From Verrucomicrobiota bacterium (lineage in GTDB: Bacteria; Verrucomicrobiota; Verrucomicrobiia; Verrucomicrobiales; Verrucomicrobiaceae), in NCBI GenBank assembly GCA_009885275.1, contig VFKY01000017.1, positions 1 through 11,138 of the forward strand: 11,138 nt of DNA, read 5' to 3'. The number at the start of each line of letters is the position of its first letter. Within the stretch, counting starts at the first letter, position 1. Position numbers and translations under genes: made by a program. Of the stretch, positions 1 through 6,028 are shown one piece after another. The notes under the pieces are model-generated. The model had not been told where the DNA came from and did not search any database. It saw nothing but the letters and a program-made list of their open reading frames with translations.

Positions 1-1
1 C

Positions 2-808
2 ATGTCACTCCGATTCTCACTACTGCCTGTCCTGCTTCTTCCAATCCTCTGCTCAATTCAGGCTTCCGATAAAACTACTGCTCATGCACCAGAGCGTCGA
101 GTTGTCTTTACCTGTCTATCTTTAGATGATGAGATAGATACTTTGTATTATCGTACCCTCATCAAAGATCCTAAGGCTCCAGCATATTATACGGTAAACA
201 AGTCATCGGCCCTAACCTTCAGTACGCGTGGCCTAAAAATCGCCAGCAGCTTTCGTTCAGAGCCGCAGTCATATCTTGGACCTGCAATTCTCGAATTCTT
301 CTCCAAACCACCTCCCACAAATCGAGCCTTAAATGACAAGGCGGTCGATCCAATCGCCAGCACTCTTCTACCCTCAGATAAGTCCCGTGTTCTGCTCTTG
401 TTCTACAAGCGCACGCCAACTAGAACCCACCCCAATCTTCGATATCACATCGAGATTCTACCCGATGAGTTGGATGATCAACCCATGGGAGGCTATCTCC
501 TTATCAACTCGACCCATAAAAATCTCATTGGAAGCATGGACAAGCAAGGATTTGAATTAGGAGCGCACTCTCAGCAACGGTTGTCTTGCCCAGCAAATAC
601 GGCAAAACAAATTGAATGGCTTTTTTGGGATGACTTACGCAAAGAAAAACCCATCTATAGCTCTTTATGGATTCATCGTCCTGATGGGAGAACCGTTGTC
701 TTCATCACTGAGTCCGAAAATCAACGCGGAGACTTAACCATAAAAGCCATCCAAGACTTAGGAGAACCATCCAATCCGACGGAAGAAGCCCCACCCCTTC
801 CGAAGTAA
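2..808 (+). CDS. Secreted protein of unknown function
   Basis: I do not recognise a family. The 268-residue product opens with a signal peptide: R4, a leucine/proline-rich hydrophobic stretch at residues 5-19, and a likely cleavage site at SIQA|S near residue 21. The mature part is probably periplasmic. It is mixed alpha/beta with a strand-rich second half: residues 163-177 (GGYLLINSTHKNLIG) and 218-236 (PIYSSLWIHRPDGRTVVFI) look like beta strands. The tail (about 255-268) is proline- and glutamate-rich and probably disordered. The ATG is at position 2, so no ribosome binding site can be seen and an upstream start outside the window cannot be excluded; the signal peptide right behind this Met supports it. 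The gene converges on tex across a 60-bp gap with a hairpin. Coding is supported by the long open frame and signal peptide; the function is open. Confidence 0.75.
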   Translation: MSLRFSLLPVLLLPILCSIQASDKTTAHAPERRVVFTCLSLDDEIDTLYYRTLIKDPKAPAYYTVNKSSALTFSTRGLKIASSFRSEPQSYLGPAILEFFSKPPPTNRALNDKAVDPIASTLLPSDKSRVLLLFYKRTPTRTHPNLRYHIEILPDELDDQPMGGYLLINSTHKNLIGSMDKQGFELGAHSQQRLSCPANTAKQIEWLFWDDLRKEKPIYSSLWIHRPDGRTVVFITESENQRGDLTIKAIQDLGEPSNPTEEAPPLPK

Positions 809-812
809 TGGT

Positions 813-837
813 TGACGTTCCTATCGTGGCAACGTCA
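813..837. terminator. Hairpin between convergent genes
   Basis: A perfect 7-bp inverted repeat, TGACGTT (813-819) and AACGTCA (831-837), has an 11-nt loop. It lies 5 bp after the stop of the secreted-protein gene and 31 bp from the stop of tex, which converges on it. A stem here could act in both directions. There is no T-tract on either strand, so a classical intrinsic terminator is not proven; the role is inferred from position. Confidence 0.4.
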
Positions 838-868
838 TGGTCAATATTTCAGAGCAGCGCGTCCCTAC

Positions 869-3184
869 CTATTTCTTCGCCTTAGTCACAGCGGCAGAGA
901 ACCAATCGCCACCACCACCGCCACCTGAGCTACTTCCGCCACTGCTGAAACTACGATTGCCTTGCGTTGGTCTGTTCCCTTGAGGAGAACCTCCCCCGCC
1001 GCCCTGCTTCTTCTTTTCAAAATCAGGGTTCATTTTCATGGAGAGTGCAATGCGTTTTCGATCGAGATCCACTTCGGTCACGGTCACTTGAACTTTTTGC
1101 TGAACCTTCACGACTTCAGATGCGTCCTTCACAAAATGATCAGCAATCTGACTGACATGCACCAAGCCATCTTGGTGCACCCCGATGTCCACAAAAGCTC
1201 CGAAGGCAGTCACATTGGTGACAATGCCGGGAAGCTTCATGCCGACACGCAAGTCTTCAGGCTTCTCGACGCCTTCGGCAAATTTGAACATCTCAAACTG
1301 CTTGCGCGGATCGCGACCGGGCTTGGCGAGCTCACTAACGATGTCTTGCAAAGTAGGAAGGCCGACTTCATCACTGACATATTTTTTGAGATCCAGACGT
1401 TTGCGGATATCCTCATTACCCAAGAGTGCACCGATATCACACGACAGATCACCTGCCATGCGATTCAATAAGTCATAACGCTCCGGGTGCACTGCACTAG
1501 CATCCAATGGATTCGTAGCTCCACGAATACGGAGAAATCCCGCGGCTTGCTCAAAAGCTTTATCACCAAGACGAGGGATCTTCTTCAACTCATCGCGCGA
1601 CTTGAAAGGACCATTCTCATTACGATAAGCCACAATGTTCGCAGCGAGAGATTGGTTCAATCCAGATACATAGGAAAGAAGCTGCTTACTAGCAGTGTTT
1701 ACCTCCACACCTACGGCATTCACGCTGCTCATGACGACATCATCGAGACTGTCTTTAAGCAGGGTCTGATCGACATCATGTTGATATTGCCCTACTCCGA
1801 TCGATTTTGGATCAAGCTTCACCAGTTCTGCGAGAGGGTCCATCAAGCGACGTGCAATGGATACTGACCCACGTACTGTCAAATCATGGTCAGGAAACTC
1901 TTCACGCGCCACTTCGCTGGCAGAGTAGATGGAAGCGCCACTCTCATTAACCATGATAATGGAGACATGCTTGGGGAGACCTATTTTATTGAAGAAGAGC
2001 TCAGTCTCACGACTAGCAGTGCCGTTACCTATAGCCACGGCTTCGATCTTAAAGCGCTCAATGAGATTGTGAATTAGTGTCTTCGCATGAAGTAATCCGC
2101 TGCCTTCCCCCAAGAGATAAATGATATCGTTGTGAAGCAATTTGCCTTGAGCATCGAGGCAGACAATTTTACAGCCGCTACGGAAACCAGGGTCAACTCC
2201 CATCACACGCTTTTGTCCCAATGGAGCAGAAAGCAGTAGCTCTCGAAGGTTGTCCGCAAAAACTTTGACGGCTTCCGCATCGGCTTTCTTCTTCGATTCC
2301 AAGCGAGCTTCCGTCTCCATCGATGGAGCAAGTAAGCGCTTGAATCCCTCTTGCACCGCTTCTTTGATTTGCTTACTACACGAAGTATTACCTTTCACAA
2401 AGAGAGCTTCCAAGATGCGTAATGAATCTGCTTCCGGCACGGAAATACGCATCATAACGAAGCCTTCTTTTTCACCACGACGAATCGCCAACAAACGATG
2501 TGATGGAATGCTCTTCAATGACTCACTCCAGTCGAAGTAATCGCGAAACTTTGCAGCATCCTTATCCTCCTCTTTACCGAACATCACCTTGGATGAGACA
2601 GTGCCGTTCTCTTTGGTCAATTTACGTATCGCTGCACGCGCTTCTGCATGATCACTGACACGTTCTGCAATAATGTCTCGCGCACCAGAAAGCGCTTCCT
2701 CAACACTGGCAACTTTCTGCTCATCCGGCACATCGGTTTTTACATAAGTAGCCGCTTCGACGGCGGGATCAACTGCGCCACTTGTTTGATTTTGCTCGAT
2801 GAAATCGGCCAGTGGTTCCAACCCTTTTTCTCGGGCAATGATCGCACGAGTACGACGTTTTGGGCGATAGGGCGCAAACAAATCCTCGAGCACATTCATG
2901 GTCAATGCTTTCTCGATCTTCTCCTTCAGTTCGTCGGTAAGCAACTTGCGCTCATCCAGTGATTTCAAGATCGCTTCACGTCGATCATCAAGCTGCGCGA
3001 GTCGCAACATGCCATCCCGAATGCCCGTTATAGCGACCTCATCAAGCAATCCAGTTGCTTCCTTCCGATAACGAGCAATAAAGGGCACAGTGCCGCCTTC
3101 AGCGATCAACTTGGCCGTGGCCGTGACTTGCAAAGGCTTAATGTTCAGCTCTCGCGCAATAGTCTCAACGTGTTTCAGATTCAT
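869..3184 (-). CDS. tex: Tex family RNA-binding transcription accessory protein
   Basis: This 771-residue protein has the full Tex architecture in order. The N-terminal helical Tex domain covers about 1-200, with the family-typical GGTVPFIARYRKEATG at 30-45 and LEDLFAPYRPKRRTRA at 99-114. The YqgF/RNase H-like domain covers about 325-450, with GVDPGFRSG at 329-337 and GNGTASRETE at 387-396. Helix-hairpin-helix motifs lie at about 490-560, and an S1 RNA-binding domain at about 645-718 (GMKLPGIVTNVTAFGAFVDIG). The last 45 residues are a Gly/Ser-rich low-complexity tail ending in DWFSAAVTKAKK. Tex proteins are cytoplasmic nucleic-acid-binding factors linked to transcription and RNA metabolism; several act in stress tolerance or virulence gene expression. 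The length is normal. The start is the first Met of the conserved N-terminus; no Shine-Dalgarno is visible. It follows the cytochrome gene on the same strand after 119 bp, so readthrough is possible but a separate promoter is as likely. Confidence 0.97.
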   Translation of the reverse strand: MNLKHVETIARELNIKPLQVTATAKLIAEGGTVPFIARYRKEATGLLDEVAITGIRDGMLRLAQLDDRREAILKSLDERKLLTDELKEKIEKALTMNVLEDLFAPYRPKRRTRAIIAREKGLEPLADFIEQNQTSGAVDPAVEAATYVKTDVPDEQKVASVEEALSGARDIIAERVSDHAEARAAIRKLTKENGTVSSKVMFGKEEDKDAAKFRDYFDWSESLKSIPSHRLLAIRRGEKEGFVMMRISVPEADSLRILEALFVKGNTSCSKQIKEAVQEGFKRLLAPSMETEARLESKKKADAEAVKVFADNLRELLLSAPLGQKRVMGVDPGFRSGCKIVCLDAQGKLLHNDIIYLLGEGSGLLHAKTLIHNLIERFKIEAVAIGNGTASRETELFFNKIGLPKHVSIIMVNESGASIYSASEVAREEFPDHDLTVRGSVSIARRLMDPLAELVKLDPKSIGVGQYQHDVDQTLLKDSLDDVVMSSVNAVGVEVNTASKQLLSYVSGLNQSLAANIVAYRNENGPFKSRDELKKIPRLGDKAFEQAAGFLRIRGATNPLDASAVHPERYDLLNRMAGDLSCDIGALLGNEDIRKRLDLKKYVSDEVGLPTLQDIVSELAKPGRDPRKQFEMFKFAEGVEKPEDLRVGMKLPGIVTNVTAFGAFVDIGVHQDGLVHVSQIADHFVKDASEVVKVQQKVQVTVTEVDLDRKRIALSMKMNPDFEKKKQGGGGGSPQGNRPTQGNRSFSSGGSSSGGGGGGDWFSAAVTKAKK

Positions 3185-3303
3185 GATTTATAGAGTCAAG
3201 GAAGTGGGCGACTTCGATAACGGCAGAGAAGCTCGCGGCAAGGCAAAAGGTGCAGTGAGTCAAATTTCGCTTGCATCATTCATAGAGCGCTCACGAATTC
3301 CCC

Positions 3304-3945
3304 TTACTTAAACATAGGGTCTGTCGGATCTCCCTTCGCGAGCAAATACGCCAGTAGGTCAAGGATGTCGTTCTCGTGAAGTGTATTTAGCAGGTTTGAC
3401 GGCATCAAAGAGATTTTAGAGGGGCCCATGCTTTTTATGAATTTAGGTTCGATAACCTTAAGCGCATCACGATCTTGGATGTCGATATTCAAGATAACCC
3501 TGCCACCCTTGGAGCTCACCAAGCGACCGAGTATCGTACTACCGTCCTTCAGTATCACTTCATGTTGCTGGTAAATTTCGCTGACTTCCTTGCTCGGCTC
3601 CATGACATGCGTCAGCAATTCCAGTGGTCCGTATTTAAGCGCCACTTTCGTAAGAGCAGGGCCAGCCGTGCTTCCTGTTTCATTAAAGCGATGACATTTA
3701 ATACATGTAGCCTGTTGAAAGAGGTTGCGCCCATTGTCATACTGGCGCCCGCCCTCAAAACCAGCGCCAAGCAAACCTTCGAGATCTAGAATCTTCCAAG
3801 CCTTCACCAAAGGTCGCGGAGTAACGGATATCGAAGGTGATTTCTCCGGCGGATTGGCCGCATTCTTAGGCATGGGCGCCTGAGCGCGAAGCATCAAGTT
3901 ACTCAAAGCAAGAATCACTATAATGCCAAATAATCGATCAAGCAT
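3304..3945 (-). CDS. Stand-alone PVC-type heme-binding c-type cytochrome
   Basis: This is a 213-residue exported protein that should carry one covalent heme. A signal peptide covers 1-23 (MLDRLFGIIVILALSNLMLRAQA). The heme site CIKCH is at 81-85, followed by the pattern of the Pirellula/Verrucomicrobium-type heme-binding domain: GPALTKVA, EPSKE at 116-120, LKDGSTILGRL at 132-142, and SLMPSNLLNTL near 179-189. Met181 in that last motif is the probable distal ligand. In PVC bacteria this domain usually sits at the C-terminus of large membrane-bound dehydrogenase-like proteins with HEAT repeats; here it is alone, so it may be a soluble electron carrier or a partner of an enzyme encoded elsewhere. 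The frame stays open back to an ATG ending at 4125, but that start would overlap the divergent channel gene by 47 bp and bury the signal peptide 60 residues inside, so I use the ATG ending at 3945. There is no clear Shine-Dalgarno at either. Confidence 0.85.
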   Translation of the reverse strand: MLDRLFGIIVILALSNLMLRAQAPMPKNAANPPEKSPSISVTPRPLVKAWKILDLEGLLGAGFEGGRQYDNGRNLFQQATCIKCHRFNETGSTAGPALTKVALKYGPLELLTHVMEPSKEVSEIYQQHEVILKDGSTILGRLVSSKGGRVILNIDIQDRDALKVIEPKFIKSMGPSKISLMPSNLLNTLHENDILDLLAYLLAKGDPTDPMFK

Positions 3946-4009
3946 GCGGGTAAGGTAATATGAATCCCATACTCTATTTTTAGGCCCCATATAATAATAA
4001 TCCGTCTTT

Positions 4010-4015
4010 AGTATA
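4010..4015 (-). promoter_or_regulatory. Candidate -10 element for the cytochrome gene
   Basis: In the 133-bp divergent gap, the minus strand carries TATACT (five of six matches to TATAAT). It would start transcription about 58 nt before the chosen cytochrome start. No convincing -35 lies at the right spacing, so this is a weak candidate. Its position inside the longer open frame is a further reason to prefer the start at 3945. Confidence 0.25.
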
Positions 4016-4078
4016 GATTGCCATTGATAGGATGAAGAATTTTTCTGTGAGACTAACAGATTTTGATTATGCTGTGAT

Positions 4079-5767
4079 ATGTTTTGCCTGACATCACGAC
4101 GTTTTATCTTGCCTATCATTTTCATGCTGAGCTTAAGCTCAATCTCAGGTTTGTTACTACTGGCTCAAACGCATTCTTCAGAACTAACCCCTAGTGAGGC
4201 TACTCTGAAATCACTCGTCAACGCGATTGAAACTCAAGAACAAGCTATCAGGGAAAAAAGATCTCAATTAGATAAGGCCGTTACACCAGAGGAACAAAAA
4301 CTACTATTCGATGAACTAACGACATATACAAGCAAGCTAAACCAAACCATGCGCGACCTTACATCGATGGTTGCTGGGGTTCCTTATGAAAATGCCGACA
4401 CTCAGCCCAGTCGCGCTATCTCCCTCCAAAACGAGATCAATGATCTGCTGGTGCCAGTTATATCTGTCTTGAAAGAGGCGACAGAAAAACCGAGAGCCAT
4501 CGAGACGCTGACCAATAATATTTTGTTAAACAAGGAGCGAGTAACCAAGCTCAAAACGAGCCTTGAAAATACCCAAAGGCGACTGCAGCTTTATAGTGAT
4601 GCCACGGTAAAGGATCGACTCAAGCTCATACTCGATAAGCTCAGCAAAGAATTACAAGAAGCGGAAAGCGACATCAGCATACAAGAGCATCGGCGTGATG
4701 AGTTAAAAGCTGGGCAGCAATCGCTTTTTGCCACCTCCACAGAGCTTTTCAGTAAATACTTTCAAGTCCGTCTGCTGAACCTGTTTCTTGCCGCGGCGAC
4801 ATTCATCGTCCTTTTTTTTGGATCAAGACTTACATATCAATATTTAAATCGTTTCCGGATTCTAAAGAAACGCGAAAGACCTACTTTTTACAGGAGACTC
4901 GCGGATGTCATCTTCTATGGCTTAACTTTTTTCGGAGCCATACTTGCCTCCATCTTTGTTCTTTATGTTCGTGGTGATTGGATGCTCTTGAGTTTATGCT
5001 TTCTCTTTTTTGCAGGTCTTGCTCTGGTCGCAAAAAATGCCATCCCACTTTATTACGAACAAACACGAATGCTTCTCAATTTAGGGGAAGTACGCGAGGG
5101 CGAACGTATCATCATCGACCAAGTGCCGTGGCTCGTAGAGTCTCTTAATTTTTTTACAACGTTGAGCAATCCACGCCTGACTGGAGGACAGTTGCGCATT
5201 CCCATTCGTCAGTTGAATTCGATGGTGTCGCGGCCTTATGATACGAAGGAGCCCTGGTTTCCATGTGAAGAAGGAGACTGGGTCACCTTGGATGATGAGC
5301 TACTAGGTCGCGTCATTCTGCAAACACCTGAGCAAGTGCAGTTGATATCTATCGGCGGGGCCAGAAAGACCTATAATGTTTCTTCGTTCCTAAAAAACAA
5401 TCCAATGAACCTCAGTCAGGGGTTTCGAATCAGCACCACGCTTGGGCTCGATTATCGTCATCAAGCAGAGATCGCGGTGATAATCCCCTCGTTAATGCAA
5501 ACGGATATCCACAAGGGATTGCTCACTGAAATTGATCATAACCATTTGCACCATGTCCTGGTAGAATTTTCGGCAGCAGCGGCTTCATCCCTAAATCTCT
5601 ACATTGGTGCCGATGTCACTGGTGACCTTGCTTCGCGTCATGACCAACTCTCTCGTACTCTGCAACGTCTCGCAGTCGAATCCTGTCATAAAAACGGTTG
5701 GAGTATCCCACTGCCGCAGTTGAATCTTCATTTGCCAAATTCAGCAAAGGCATCACTGCCATCCTAG
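4079..5767 (+). CDS. MscS-family mechanosensitive channel with long periplasmic coiled coil
   Basis: This 562-residue inner-membrane protein is probably a tension-gated channel that releases solutes under hypo-osmotic stress. Residues 1-30 form a signal peptide (RR at 7-8, then a hydrophobic core). Residues 38-215 are charged, heptad-like and probably coiled coil in the periplasm. Membrane segments are predicted at about 232-254, 275-297 and 302-325; the last runs directly into the soluble part as the pore helix does in MscS. The beta domain follows: GEVREGERIIIDQVPWLVESLNF at 336-358, ending in LRIPIRQLNS (372-381), the family's 'IPN..L' position. A second, similar stretch is at 398-438 (EGDWVTLDDELLGRVIL...YNVSSFL). 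The C-terminal alpha/beta domain spans 448-552 and ends in WSIPLPQLNLHL, the usual 'IPFPQ..VH' motif. No Shine-Dalgarno precedes the ATG; a second Met at residue 16 is possible but would shorten the signal peptide. The gene is divergent from the cytochrome and 261 bp upstream of the lipid-modifying fusion gene. Confidence 0.85.
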   Translation: MFCLTSRRFILPIIFMLSLSSISGLLLLAQTHSSELTPSEATLKSLVNAIETQEQAIREKRSQLDKAVTPEEQKLLFDELTTYTSKLNQTMRDLTSMVAGVPYENADTQPSRAISLQNEINDLLVPVISVLKEATEKPRAIETLTNNILLNKERVTKLKTSLENTQRRLQLYSDATVKDRLKLILDKLSKELQEAESDISIQEHRRDELKAGQQSLFATSTELFSKYFQVRLLNLFLAAATFIVLFFGSRLTYQYLNRFRILKKRERPTFYRRLADVIFYGLTFFGAILASIFVLYVRGDWMLLSLCFLFFAGLALVAKNAIPLYYEQTRMLLNLGEVREGERIIIDQVPWLVESLNFFTTLSNPRLTGGQLRIPIRQLNSMVSRPYDTKEPWFPCEEGDWVTLDDELLGRVILQTPEQVQLISIGGARKTYNVSSFLKNNPMNLSQGFRISTTLGLDYRHQAEIAVIIPSLMQTDIHKGLLTEIDHNHLHHVLVEFSAAAASSLNLYIGADVTGDLASRHDQLSRTLQRLAVESCHKNGWSIPLPQLNLHLPNSAKASLPS

Positions 5768-5837
5768 CTACATCAAGCCATTCCTTCTCGGGATGCCAGA
5801 TCGCCCAGATAAGAATCGCTAACTGGAGTTTCACACC

Positions 5838-5879
5838 TTCACGAAAAGAGCTAAGCGAAAGATGCGTCATCTTCGTGAA
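5838..5879. repeat. Inverted repeat downstream of the channel gene
   Basis: A perfect 8-bp inverted repeat, TTCACGAA (5838-5845) and TTCGTGAA (5872-5879), encloses a smaller hairpin, GATG-cgt-CATC (5861-5871). It starts about 70 bp after the channel stop codon. It could stop or stabilise the channel transcript, but no T-tract follows, so it is given as an inverted repeat, not a terminator. Confidence 0.5.
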
Positions 5880-5976
5880 AAAGTGAGCTATTTACTGCGC
5901 CACCACACCGCACAACTCATGGAGATTCATTGCCTCCAACTCGATTTCATAAAAGAAATGATAAGTAATCGATAAG

Positions 5977-6000
5977 GAGCGCATTCGCGCTCTGTATATT
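5977..6000 (+). promoter_or_regulatory. Palindrome next to a -10-like box before the lipid enzyme gene
   Basis: A 6-bp perfect hairpin, GAGCGC-attc-GCGCTC (5977-5992), ends three bases before TATATT (5995-6000), a five-of-six match to the -10 consensus. Transcription would begin near 6007, about 22 nt before the ATG at 6029. No TTGACA-like -35 is found 16-19 bp upstream, so the promoter would depend on an activator or another sigma factor, and the palindrome would lie in the -35/-10 spacer as an operator candidate. The symmetry is seen; the regulatory role is inferred. Confidence 0.35.
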
Positions 6001-6020
6001 CTCCTCTACCATTCGTTTTA

Positions 6021-6025
6021 AAGGA
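6021..6025 (+). promoter_or_regulatory. Shine-Dalgarno sequence of the fusion gene
   Basis: AAGGA ends 3 bases before the ATG at 6029. It is the only clear Shine-Dalgarno sequence before a gene in this window and supports this start, although the spacing is shorter than usual. Confidence 0.5.
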
Positions 6026-6028
6026 AAG

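Noticed and set aside
962..1471. 169-codon plus-strand open frame antisense to tex
   Set aside because: It lies wholly opposite the conserved S1 and HhH coding region, has no signal peptide or recognisable motif, and is best explained as a shadow of tex.
3187..3203. TTGACT and TATAAA just before the tex start
   Set aside because: The two boxes are only a few bases apart and the second is directly next to the ATG, so they cannot form one promoter.
3201..3215. GAAGT-gggcg-ACTTC hairpin between the cytochrome and tex genes
   Set aside because: A 5-bp stem with no T-tract, just upstream of tex, is too weak to call a terminator or operator.
3946..4125. 60-residue N-terminal extension of the cytochrome gene
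   Set aside because: It would overlap the divergent channel gene, bury the signal peptide and cover the only space for two promoters; the sequence is asparagine/serine/tyrosine-rich and unlike a conserved domain.
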